Both the position numbers and the translations under genes were made by a program. This document shows positions 1 to 6,326 of a stretch of DNA of 8,588 bases, in pieces. Source of the stretch: Methanobacteriota archaeon. GTDB lineage: Archaea; Thermoplasmatota; Poseidoniia; Poseidoniales; Thalassarchaeaceae. Each line of letters starts with the position of its first letter. Within the stretch, counting starts at the first letter, position 1. The notes below the pieces were generated by a model. The model did no database searches, had not been told where the DNA came from, and saw only the letters and a program-made list of their open reading frames with translations. The stretch spans positions 17,677-26,264 of the forward strand of contig NZXM01000034.1 in the NCBI GenBank assembly GCA_002701965.1. The letters are read 5' to 3'.

Positions 1-387
1 GAAGTTGTCGTGGCACTCGGAACCAACGTGTCAGCTCTAAATCAAATCATCAATGTCACTGTCATTGGCCCAGTCGGTCAAACCGGCACTCTTTGGCATC
101 ATGCTCAGACGTACAACTTTACCTTGGAAAGTGGAGTCGCATTTTTACAAATACTAGCTGGGAATCGAATGGACGATACGCCCACGAGTATTGATTGGGG
201 GACCCATGGCATCATTGCTTGCGTTGAGACCAATACAGATTCTTTGAATTGCGGAGGTTCTACTCTAACATTGGAAGGCAGTGCGATTGGGGCTCTCCTT
301 CGACAAGATGCGATTGACCGAGCACCAGTGGTGCTTGAAGTAGGGCATGAGACCACACAAAGGTTAGGTCTCTCATTCCGATTTTGA
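1..387 (+). CDS. C-terminal fragment of an unrecognised protein (5' end outside window)
   Basis: The frame is open from the first base and ends in TGA at 385-387, so this is the 3' part of a longer gene; the GTG at 10 need not be its start. About 128 residues are visible, beginning EVVVALGTNVS. It looks like extracellular beta-rich sequence: alternating hydrophobic and polar residues, sequons (NVS, NVT, NFT) and a close cysteine pair (ACVETNTDSLNC) that could form a disulfide. There is no C-terminal membrane segment or sorting tail; it ends GLSFRF. I recognise no family. Its last 15 bases overlap the 3' end of the convergent minus-strand gene at 373-1347. Sure as a reading frame, unknown in function. 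Confidence 0.6.
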   Translation, partial: EVVVALGTNVSALNQIINVTVIGPVGQTGTLWHHAQTYNFTLESGVAFLQILAGNRMDDTPTSIDWGTHGIIACVETNTDSLNCGGSTLTLEGSAIGALLRQDAIDRAPVVLEVGHETTQRLGLSFRF

Positions 388-1347
388 ACGTGAAATTGCA
401 GCCATTGCCAACAAGGTGATTGTCGCCAGAATTGATGGTGCAGGCAATCCATTACTGGTCACGATAGTACTCACAACGTTCGAAGCTGAATACTCATGAT
501 CGGTGAGCGTGGCTGAAAGTGTAAGTGTCCCATTGACGAAATGCTGTGACTTGACGAGATAACCCTCTTCATGATACCAATTGGTACTGGTTCTAGTTTC
601 TCCAACAATTTGCTGATCCATCCGAATCGTTGCAACATTTTCATCGTTAAACTCTCCAACAGCGATGTCTACTTCTTCAACAGCAGTCCACGTGATTTGA
701 CGTGCTATGTTTTCTGTGAGTCGACTCGTTTCATTCCATAGAGCGCGGTTGATTCGCTCTTCTGAGATGGTCGTCCTTGTGATGGTTTCAGCAAAGTCCC
801 ATTCATTTCCAACTTCAATACCACTGGGCCAAAGCCCATCGCGTTCAATGAGTTCTTCAGTGATCAACCTAGACTCGATGTAGTTGTCTTCGCCCCCTCC
901 GCTAAACCAAGATTCAAGGGTAATTGTTTCAACACGCTTCTCAAATGCACTTGCTCCAATCGGCATCCACACTTTGATGTTCGTCGTCACATTGAGAGTC
1001 ATTGTATCGTTGGTGTATTCTGTACTGTTTGGTGTGAAGTGAACCGTCATATTCACTGAATGTTCAACAACACTCACTCTACAATTCGTATCTTGGCCTC
1101 CAAGATTGATATTTTCATTATCTTCAAAGGTCAATCGCATTGGTACATCTTCAGTGAGATTCAACCTCTCGTAGTCTTCACTTTCAGCGGCCATTTCGGC
1201 CTCATATTCAGCGAATACAGCAGCGGTCCAACCGTCGTACTCAAACCAATCTCCACTGCGGTAATCTGGTTGGCCAATGGTGATTGCGGAAGCGGTAGAA
1301 GATGCGAGCAGCCCCACGATGAGCAATGCCACCCAGTGCCTGCGCAT
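373..1347 (-). CDS. Secreted or surface-anchored protein of unknown function with PEP-CTERM-like tail
   Basis: A 324-residue protein read from the CAT at 1345-1347. It opens with a good signal peptide (MRRHWVALLIVGLLASSTASA, written here as RR plus a hydrophobic core ending ASSTASA, residues 2-21), so the mature part lies outside the membrane. The body is acidic, has many Asn-X-Ser/Thr sequons (NLT, NMT, NST, NDT, NVT, NET, NGT) and one cysteine, and matches no domain I know. The last 24 residues read LPAPS (301-305), a 13-residue hydrophobic stretch, then SRSKSE: the tripartite layout of PEP-CTERM/PGF-CTERM sorting signals. The frame extends upstream to 1530, but that would run through the promoter and into the divergent gene; an in-frame ATG at 1384-1386 is the other plausible start. 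Neither start has a clear Shine-Dalgarno sequence. It is divergent from the protease at 1440. Confidence 0.8.
   Translation of the reverse strand: MRRHWVALLIVGLLASSTASAITIGQPDYRSGDWFEYDGWTAAVFAEYEAEMAAESEDYERLNLTEDVPMRLTFEDNENINLGGQDTNCRVSVVEHSVNMTVHFTPNSTEYTNDTMTLNVTTNIKVWMPIGASAFEKRVETITLESWFSGGGEDNYIESRLITEELIERDGLWPSGIEVGNEWDFAETITRTTISEERINRALWNETSRLTENIARQITWTAVEEVDIAVGEFNDENVATIRMDQQIVGETRTSTNWYHEEGYLVKSQHFVNGTLTLSATLTDHEYSASNVVSTIVTSNGLPAPSILATITLLAMAAISRSKSE
376..447 (-). other. Tripartite C-terminal tail resembling a PEP-CTERM/archaeosortase signal
   Basis: This encodes residues 301-324 of the minus-strand gene: LPAPS, then 13 hydrophobic residues, then SRSKSE with one Arg and one Lys. 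Known PEP-CTERM tails carry P-x-P-S followed by a short membrane segment and basic residues, and archaeal PGF-CTERM tails are built alike. Calling this a sorting signal is inference from layout; the basic end is weaker than usual and no sortase is in the window. Confidence 0.45.
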
Positions 1348-1381
1348 ACCCGGCGACTTGCGGTTGAGTCCTTCAATAGAA

Positions 1382-1394
1382 CCCATTCCATGGG
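1382..1394. repeat. Small inverted repeat in the divergent promoter region
   Basis: CCCAT (1382-1386) and ATGGG (1390-1394) are perfect arms around a 3-base TCC spacer. On the minus strand the second arm contains the alternative ATG start (1386) of the secreted-protein gene. It directly abuts the 14-bp motif at 1395-1408. Arms this short can arise by chance, so a role is uncertain. Confidence 0.35.
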
Positions 1395-1408
1395 ACCGTT
1401 TGTTTGAA
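1395..1408 (+). promoter_or_regulatory. 14-bp upstream motif, copy 1 (probable promoter element)
   Basis: ACCGTTTGTTTGAA lies 31 bases before the ATG at 1440. It matches the copy at 6285-6298 in 13 of 14 positions and the copy at 4219-4232 in 11 of 14. All three are followed at nearly constant distance by a CCCGYAGGG-centred inverted repeat. The AT-rich half (TTTGAATAAT) is the best candidate for the TATA region of the protease transcript; the leading ACCG may be a BRE-like part. The role is inferred from recurrence and position. Confidence 0.6.
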
Positions 1409-1420
1409 TAATCAGGCCCT

Positions 1421-1435
1421 TCACCCGTAGGGTGA
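1421..1435 (+). promoter_or_regulatory. Inverted repeat with embedded Shine-Dalgarno, copy 1
   Basis: TCACCC (1421-1426) and GGGTGA (1430-1435) form a perfect 6-bp stem around a GTA loop. The 3' arm supplies GGTGAT (1431-1436), which is complementary to the ATCACC of the archaeal 16S 3' end and is correctly placed for the ATG at 1440. If transcribed, the hairpin would bury the ribosome binding site. If transcription starts in the 3' arm, as spacing from the upstream motif would allow, the palindrome acts as DNA instead. Confidence 0.55.
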
Positions 1436-1439
1436 TACC

Positions 1440-3407
1440 ATGTCAGAGAATCGCTATCGCGCCATCCTCGCCATCGCCGCCATTGGGTTGTTTGTCTTCC
1501 CTGTTTTGGTTGCAGCAGCCGCAACACCAATCACGTCACCTCAACCTCAGGAAGAGGTTCAGTGGTGGGAAGATACACTGATGGACAAGGACAAGGATGG
1601 CATCGATGATGACATCTGGGTTGCACTCAACAACACTGACTTTGAGTGGGTTGATGAAAAGGGCCACATTGACGTCATTGTAAACTTGGATCATTTGCCG
1701 ACAGAAGACGATGTAGCTCTATTGGAGAATCAACTTGATTTCGTTCACCTACACACCTTCCATCTGATTGACAGTATTGCAGGTTCTGTTGCTGTTGACG
1801 ACATCGTCCCGATGTCACGTCTTCCTGGCGTAGTAATGGTTGAATTGGACAGTGTATTGCAAATCATGAACTCTGATGTCAAAGATACTCACGGTGTTTG
1901 GGATGTCTACGAAGCCACTGGTTACGATGGATCTGGCAGCGTTGTAGCCATCATCGATACCGGTATTGACGGTCTCCACGTGGGCCTAGATGACTTGGAC
2001 GACGACAACAGTACGGATGATCCAAAAATCATCGCATTCTACGATGTTGTGAACAACCCCGGTCTCACCAATGGATCGGAAATTTTCCCTTATGATGATC
2101 AAGGGCATGGGTCCCATTGCGCGGGTACAACAGCAGGTACAGGCGCCCCGACCTATGAGCACACTGGAATGGCACCTCAAGCACAGTTGGTCGGTGTCAA
2201 GGTGCTCGATGAAGGTGGCTCAGGCTCGTTCGCTGGGGTCATGATGGGCATGGAATGGACAGTCGAAAAGCGCCATGAATTCAACATTCGAGCCGCAAGT
2301 ATGAGCCTGGGTGGACCTGGTGTAATTGAATTCACCAGTGCTGAAGAAGAGAGCGTTGCTCGTATGGCCAACGAAATGGTTCGTGCAGGAGTCGCTCTAT
2401 TCATCGCAGCTGGTAACAGTGCAGGACCCGGTACTATTGGTACACCTGGGAGTGCGGAGGACGTCATCACCGTTGGTGCGCTTGACAAGGGTGATCAACC
2501 CGGAATTGCAGTCTATTCTAGTGAAGGTCCTACGGAAGAAGGGCGAATCAAACCAAACATCGCTTTCGTTGGTTCAAATGTAATGTCTGTAGCATCGAAC
2601 ACAGGGGATGGTTACGTTGATTTCTCGGGTACCAGCATGGCTACACCTGGTGCAGCCGGAGTTGCCGCTTTGATGTACCAAGCAAACCCGGAACTTTCAC
2701 CATTTGATGTTCGAAATATCATGCAGGAAACTTCTGATTACAGACAATGCCATCACAAAGGTGCAAACCAACCATGCGCTGAAGATGTAACATCACTCAA
2801 ACCTCGTCAAAACAACATATACGGTCATGGCGAAGTTCGAGCACATCCTGCAGTGATGGAAGCTGCAAACCAAGTCTACGGATTTACAGACATGGTCGCA
2901 GTCAACCTTTCCACATCGACATCGACTGATAACAAGGTCCATGTGGGCCAAGGAGAGTCAATCACATTCAAGATTGGAGGTGCTGCAGAAAAGGTTCAGT
3001 GGCGCACTTGGGACATGCGTGATGAGTGGATGGATCTCGACAGTTTTGTGGCTGGTTCACAAGAATTTGAAATCGAACACGACATGTTTGTTGACCGCCT
3101 CAAATATCTGCCAGGAAATACGATTGAAGGTAATCAAACCCTCATGGTACGCGCGCTTGTTGGTAGTAACTCCAGTGCAAATGTCGTCACTCACATTCAT
3201 GTGATGGGAAGCGAGAAGGCGCCCGCAGATATGGACGACTCTGGATTCTTGAGTACAGGATTGATTGTTGGTGGCTTATCCTTCTTACTGTTCATCTCAT
3301 TGGCAGCAGCAGCAGTCCTCTTCATGCAACTTCAGAATTTGCGTGGGACTGATTCACTGTATACCTTTGAGGAAGCACCAATTGAAGCGACATTGGAAGA
3401 TGGTTGA
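1440..3407 (+). CDS. Membrane-anchored subtilisin-like serine protease (peptidase S8)
   Basis: A 655-residue exported endopeptidase. The order is: signal peptide or N-terminal membrane segment (about 8-28); an Asp-rich calcium-type loop DKDKDGIDDD (49-58); an inhibitor-I9-like prodomain (about 76-140); the S8 catalytic domain (about 150-475); a beta-rich domain (about 485-590); a transmembrane helix (about 603-630); and a short acidic cytoplasmic tail. The triad is complete: Asp173 in IIDTGIDG, His223 in GHGSHCAGT and Ser399 in SGTSMATP, with oxyanion Asn326 in AAGN. The Cys after the His motif recalls proteinase K-type subtilases, and Cys437/Cys446 may pair in a loop. The protease should stay tethered with its active site outside. 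The start is fixed by GGTGAT just upstream inside a hairpin, following the 14-bp motif. The downstream membrane protein gene begins on the next base after its stop, so the two are surely co-translated. Confidence 0.95.
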   Translation: MSENRYRAILAIAAIGLFVFPVLVAAAATPITSPQPQEEVQWWEDTLMDKDKDGIDDDIWVALNNTDFEWVDEKGHIDVIVNLDHLPTEDDVALLENQLDFVHLHTFHLIDSIAGSVAVDDIVPMSRLPGVVMVELDSVLQIMNSDVKDTHGVWDVYEATGYDGSGSVVAIIDTGIDGLHVGLDDLDDDNSTDDPKIIAFYDVVNNPGLTNGSEIFPYDDQGHGSHCAGTTAGTGAPTYEHTGMAPQAQLVGVKVLDEGGSGSFAGVMMGMEWTVEKRHEFNIRAASMSLGGPGVIEFTSAEEESVARMANEMVRAGVALFIAAGNSAGPGTIGTPGSAEDVITVGALDKGDQPGIAVYSSEGPTEEGRIKPNIAFVGSNVMSVASNTGDGYVDFSGTSMATPGAAGVAALMYQANPELSPFDVRNIMQETSDYRQCHHKGANQPCAEDVTSLKPRQNNIYGHGEVRAHPAVMEAANQVYGFTDMVAVNLSTSTSTDNKVHVGQGESITFKIGGAAEKVQWRTWDMRDEWMDLDSFVAGSQEFEIEHDMFVDRLKYLPGNTIEGNQTLMVRALVGSNSSANVVTHIHVMGSEKAPADMDDSGFLSTGLIVGGLSFLLFISLAAAAVLFMQLQNLRGTDSLYTFEEAPIEATLEDG

Positions 3408-4238
3408 ATGAACGCGCAGGAACAAATCCTGCTGGCCGCAATTCTTGCTGGGTTGGTGGCCATAGCGGTCACGGTTGCGATTGAGAAATTTGGTGGTGTG
3501 ATTGGTGGTATTCTCGGCACCATCCCCACTACCATCGTGCCTGCAGCCGCCTTCATGTGGATGGCTAAACCCAACTCTGATGCCTTTGATCCAGCCATGG
3601 GTATGGTTCCAGTAGGCATGTTGCTCAATGCCATATTCCTCTGGCTATGGAGGGTGGTTCCACCGCGAATCCCTTTGTGGGATTTTGGCAAACGATTGAC
3701 CATTATAACCACGATTAACCTCAGTATGTGGTTTGCAGGTGCAGCTATTTCTGTGACGCTATTCCCTGAACAAATATCAATGTCGGTAGGCTTGATTGCA
3801 CTCATCATTGGTGTTCTTCTTGGATTGTGGATTAGTCTAGATCACAAACCTGCACCACGGGGAAAAAACCGGGTTGGCCCATTGACGCTCGCTTGCAGAG
3901 GCATTGCGGCAGCCACTGCAATCGGATTGGCCGTGTGGCTTTCTCAACTCGGTTCACCCTTGCTAGCCGGCATGGCATCTGTCTTCCCAGCAATTTTCTT
4001 GACCAGCATGGTCGCACTTTGGATCGCGCAGGGTGAAGATGTACCGAGTGGTGCTGTTGGTCCAATGATGCTTGGTGCCATGTCTGTGAGTTTCTACGCC
4101 TTATTGGCTACCTTCACGCTACCTGAATACGGAGTGCTCATCGGGTCGGCGATTACTTGGGTCGCTTCGATTGGATTTGTTTCAGTTCCCGCGGCCCTTT
4201 GGTTGAGATTCAATGACAACCGTCGGGTTGAAGGATGA
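3408..4238 (+). CDS. Polytopic membrane protein with internal duplication (GlpM/DUF3147-like halves suspected)
   Basis: A 276-residue, very hydrophobic protein with about nine membrane segments (near 7-25, 29-52, 66-83, 97-118, 124-144, 160-180, 184-207, 217-237, 243-267). The two halves resemble each other. Residues 29-52 and 183-206 align without gaps, sharing Gly34/188, Pro40/194 and Trp51/205; the next segment shares A-x-G-x-x-x-x-G (63-70 and 216-223). This suggests two four-helix units joined by a fifth helix. The G-x-x-x-x-[IF]-P pattern recalls small four-helix GlpM/DUF3147-type proteins, but that is a guess from memory. A transporter or channel-like role is possible; no substrate can be named. 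The ATG follows the protease TGA with no gap, pointing to translational coupling and perhaps a role with the protease or its products. Confidence 0.85.
   Translation: MNAQEQILLAAILAGLVAIAVTVAIEKFGGVIGGILGTIPTTIVPAAAFMWMAKPNSDAFDPAMGMVPVGMLLNAIFLWLWRVVPPRIPLWDFGKRLTIITTINLSMWFAGAAISVTLFPEQISMSVGLIALIIGVLLGLWISLDHKPAPRGKNRVGPLTLACRGIAAATAIGLAVWLSQLGSPLLAGMASVFPAIFLTSMVALWIAQGEDVPSGAVGPMMLGAMSVSFYALLATFTLPEYGVLIGSAITWVASIGFVSVPAALWLRFNDNRRVEG
4219..4232 (+). promoter_or_regulatory. 14-bp upstream motif, copy 2 (inside the end of the preceding gene)
   Basis: ACCGTCGGGTTGAA matches the 6285 copy in 12 of 14 positions. It ends 35 bases before the ATG at 4268 and 8 bases before its inverted repeat. 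It lies in the last codons of the membrane protein gene, so here the element is under coding constraint. This is the least AT-rich copy, which weakens a pure TATA-box reading. Confidence 0.5.
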
Positions 4239-4240
4239 AG

Positions 4241-4260
4241 CCCGGCCCCGCAGGGCCGGG
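4241..4260 (+). promoter_or_regulatory. 8-bp GC inverted repeat before the start, copy 2
   Basis: CCCGGCCC (4241-4248) and GGGCCGGG (4253-4260) pair perfectly around CGCA. The repeat begins 2 bases after the stop of the membrane protein gene and ends 7 bases before the ATG at 4268. The same arms recur at 6307-6326 with loop CGTA. It could be a terminator hairpin of the upstream unit, but no T-tract follows, and its fixed place relative to the 14-bp motif and the start codon favours a role in expression of the downstream gene. Confidence 0.6.
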
Positions 4261-4267
4261 GAAGTAG

Positions 4268-5491
4268 ATGTCGAGTAGGGCGATTCCAGGATTCTTGGTT
4301 TTCCTTCTCATTTGCTCGAGCTCCGCAGGTTGCCTTTGGCCTGAGGTTCCTGAAGCACCTGAAGTCGGACTCGAAGTGGAATCGTTCGGTGCCTACAGCG
4401 TGGTTGCTCCAATCGATACTGGAATCAATGTATATCATGACCGATTCATTCTCAACGAAACCCTACCGGATTGGTTATTGGATGGGCTTGGAGTGACCAT
4501 GTGGTGTAACCTGACACAGAACGGAACTTGGCAGGAGCGATACGAGGCAGATGCATCGACTTGTTGGGATCTCATCACGGCCAGTGACATTGTTTACTTC
4601 CCAGGAACCCGCATCATCGGAACTACACCGGATGATGGAACAGATATCCCCATTTTGGACGACCCCTCGGATGGACACGGCACCGCGGTGACTGGTGCAG
4701 TACTCGATGCCAACCCCCATGCCATCATTTTCTTCGTTGAAGGGTTCAGCGATGCGGCGGTATTGGCCGCAGCAAATCAACCACTTGTTGACATTGTCAC
4801 GACATCATTCGGGCCGATTGGCAGTGTGCCAGTCCCCGGAATCGAAGATGCAACTCGTATTGCTGTGGTTGAACACAACAAGGTCCACACAGGTGCGGCG
4901 GACAATACTCCTTCTCCGGCGGTTCAGGATTCTACTGCAGGCCCCCCTTGGTCAATCGGAATTTCGGGATATGCTGAAGAAGATGATGACCAAAAAGAAA
5001 CTATGAGTGGTTCATACCCTGATATTGCCGCAGACTGGACACAAGTTCTGCCCAATCACGATGATACGGATGGGTACCATCAAACCTCAGGTACTTCATT
5101 CGCAACACCTCGGACGGCTGGTATTCTCAGTTTGGTCTTGACCCAGTTGCGTGAACTTGCGGGGGACATGGGATCGGGTGCTTCTGAGGAACGTGGGGGG
5201 CAGTTGGTCAATGGTACAAACCTGTCCATCACCAACAGTATGCTAAGAGATGCACTCAACCTGTCAGCCTGGTATCCTAGTTCCTCAACTTGGGACCCAA
5301 CCTCGGGTACCATGCCCATCTCACCTGTTGCACCGTGCACACAGGTCGGCTGGGGCGTAGTCAACATGTCCAATGTGGAACCGCTTTTTGAGCACCTTGC
5401 CGGTATCGAAAATATGCCGAGTAGACCAGCGGATGTGGTGGCCTGTATGGAAGCCAATCAGGGGATTCGCGAGGCCTATTGGGGCGAGTGA
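4268..5491 (+). CDS. Lipoprotein subtilase-like serine protease (peptidase S8, divergent)
   Basis: A 407-residue protein with a lipoprotein signal peptide: hydrophobic residues 9-19, then SAGC with Cys22 as predicted lipid attachment site. The S8 motifs are all present: Asp50 in IDTGI, His137 in DGHGTAVTG and Ser277 in GTSFATP, with Asn213 (AADN in place of AAGN) as oxyanion residue. It differs from the 1440 protease in having no I9 prodomain between lipobox and catalytic Asp, a long Asp-to-His spacing of 87 residues, an acidic insert (EEDDDQ, 237-242) and no C-terminal membrane helix. Four cysteines outside the lipobox lie at 80, 99, 357 and 393. It is likely an active protease held on the outer face by a lipid, but substrate and activation are unknown. 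The ATG at 4268 gives the signal peptide directly and sits 7 bases after the inverted repeat. Confidence 0.88.
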   Translation: MSSRAIPGFLVFLLICSSSAGCLWPEVPEAPEVGLEVESFGAYSVVAPIDTGINVYHDRFILNETLPDWLLDGLGVTMWCNLTQNGTWQERYEADASTCWDLITASDIVYFPGTRIIGTTPDDGTDIPILDDPSDGHGTAVTGAVLDANPHAIIFFVEGFSDAAVLAAANQPLVDIVTTSFGPIGSVPVPGIEDATRIAVVEHNKVHTGAADNTPSPAVQDSTAGPPWSIGISGYAEEDDDQKETMSGSYPDIAADWTQVLPNHDDTDGYHQTSGTSFATPRTAGILSLVLTQLRELAGDMGSGASEERGGQLVNGTNLSITNSMLRDALNLSAWYPSSSTWDPTSGTMPISPVAPCTQVGWGVVNMSNVEPLFEHLAGIENMPSRPADVVACMEANQGIREAYWGE

Positions 5492-5514
5492 AATTAGTTC
5501 GGTGGATTGGGAAT

Positions 5515-6246
5515 ATGGACTTCGATTCGAATGATTTTCAAGCATTTGTTTCTTCAAGACGTTCGACCAGGGATTTTTTATCCACTCCAGTTCCTGATGA
5601 TTTAATTCAACAAATTATTGCTGATGGGCTCACTTCTCCGAGTTGGAGTAACACCAGGCCCATTCGGGTGGCTGTTGCTAAAGGTGATGTCCGTGATCGC
5701 CTTTCGAAAGAATTTCTTTCGAGATGGGAGGCCATAAAAGGGGCCCGTAGCGGTATTTTTGGAAAGATCAAAGCGGTCCTAAAGAGAAAAGGACTACCGA
5801 CGAGCAATTGGATTGTAACGAGGCCTTATCACAAAGATTTGATTGATCGATCCAAAAATCAAGGCAAAGAATTTTTTTCATTTATTGGGGTTGATAGGGA
5901 TGATAAAAAGGCCCGCGATCAATCTTGGGCTCGGAATTATGAATTCTTTGGAGCACCGGTAGAACTGTTCATTTTTACACACAAATCATTGGGTAAATAT
6001 TCGGCTTCAGATGCTGGATTATTTATGCAAAATCTGATACTTTCAGCACATTCCAAAGGATTGGGCACCTGCCCTCAAGGCGCTGTTGCAATTTGGGAAG
6101 ATGCAGTTCGCAAAGAATTTGAAATCAGCAAAAATTACTCTTTACTTTGTGGGATTTGCCTTGGTTATCCAAGTGATGAAAAGATCAATTCATTCAACGC
6201 CAATCGGCCAAAACCCTCAGAGATTATTTTTCCAGAAAAAGGCTGA
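5515..6246 (+). CDS. Nitroreductase-family FMN oxidoreductase (PnbA-like group)
   Basis: A 243-residue cytoplasmic flavoprotein that would reduce nitro or quinone-type compounds with NAD(P)H. The FMN-binding SRRSTRDF is at 14-21, SPSWSNTRP at 41-49, the conserved ARNYEFFGAPVELF at 139-152, the DAGLFMQNLILSAHSKGLGTCPQ helix region at 166-188, and the C-terminal CGICLGYPSDEKIN at 212-225. The middle insert and the FFGAP and GLGTCPQ motifs resemble nitrobenzoate-reductase-like members rather than short NfsB types. I chose the ATG at 5515, behind GGTGG at 5501; a GTG at 5488 overlapping the previous stop, or a TTG at 5479, would add 9 or 12 unlikely residues. A hand count gives about 41% GC over 5521-6240, against 52-57% in sampled lines of neighbouring genes, and it has T6 and T7 runs inside. 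This suggests transfer, probably from a bacterium. Confidence 0.9.
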   Translation: MDFDSNDFQAFVSSRRSTRDFLSTPVPDDLIQQIIADGLTSPSWSNTRPIRVAVAKGDVRDRLSKEFLSRWEAIKGARSGIFGKIKAVLKRKGLPTSNWIVTRPYHKDLIDRSKNQGKEFFSFIGVDRDDKKARDQSWARNYEFFGAPVELFIFTHKSLGKYSASDAGLFMQNLILSAHSKGLGTCPQGAVAIWEDAVRKEFEISKNYSLLCGICLGYPSDEKINSFNANRPKPSEIIFPEKG

Positions 6247-6270
6247 ATTCCCTCAGAATGACAGTTTCTC

Positions 6271-6280
6271 GGGTTTTTTT
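6271..6280 (+). terminator. T-tract terminator after the nitroreductase
   Basis: GGG followed by seven T (6274-6280), 27 bases beyond the nitroreductase stop, with no strong hairpin needed. Archaeal RNA polymerase stops at runs of five or more T on the coding strand, so this probably ends the transcript. It lies just before the next promoter-like motif at 6285. Confidence 0.6.
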
Positions 6281-6284
6281 GAAC

Positions 6285-6298
6285 ACCGTTGGTTTGAA
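6285..6298 (+). promoter_or_regulatory. 14-bp upstream motif, copy 3
   Basis: ACCGTTGGTTTGAA lies in the 84-base gap between the nitroreductase and the Asp-box gene, 32 bases before the ATG at 6331. It differs from copy 1 at one position only. It follows the T-tract directly, as expected for the promoter of a new unit. Confidence 0.6.
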
Positions 6299-6306
6299 GC
6301 ATAGGT

Positions 6307-6326
6307 CCCGGCCCCGTAGGGCCGGG
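6307..6326 (+). promoter_or_regulatory. 8-bp GC inverted repeat before the start, copy 3
   Basis: CCCGGCCC (6307-6314) and GGGCCGGG (6319-6326) pair perfectly around CGTA. The arms are identical to those at 4241-4260 and differ from that copy only in the third loop base. The 3' arm runs into GGGGG AT just ahead of the tandem ATGATG start, so any ribosome binding site overlaps the stem. Confidence 0.6.

Noticed and set aside
1348..1530. N-terminal extension of the minus-strand secreted protein up to 1530
   Set aside because: It would put about 60 basic, low-complexity residues before an evident signal peptide and would run across the divergent promoter into the protease gene.
3332..3808. Minus-strand open frame of 158 codons
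   Set aside because: It is antisense to the end of the protease and the start of the membrane protein, whose products have clear helices and motifs; the antisense product shows no recognisable feature.
4241..4260. GC palindrome as an intrinsic terminator of the membrane protein gene
   Set aside because: No T-run follows, and the same arms recur at 6307 after a separate T-tract terminator, in a fixed position relative to a start codon.
5479..5514. TTG (5479) or GTG (5488) start for the nitroreductase
   Set aside because: The family normally begins shortly before the SRRSTR motif, and the ATG at 5515 has GGTGG at a proper distance; the GTG overlapping the previous stop remains possible.
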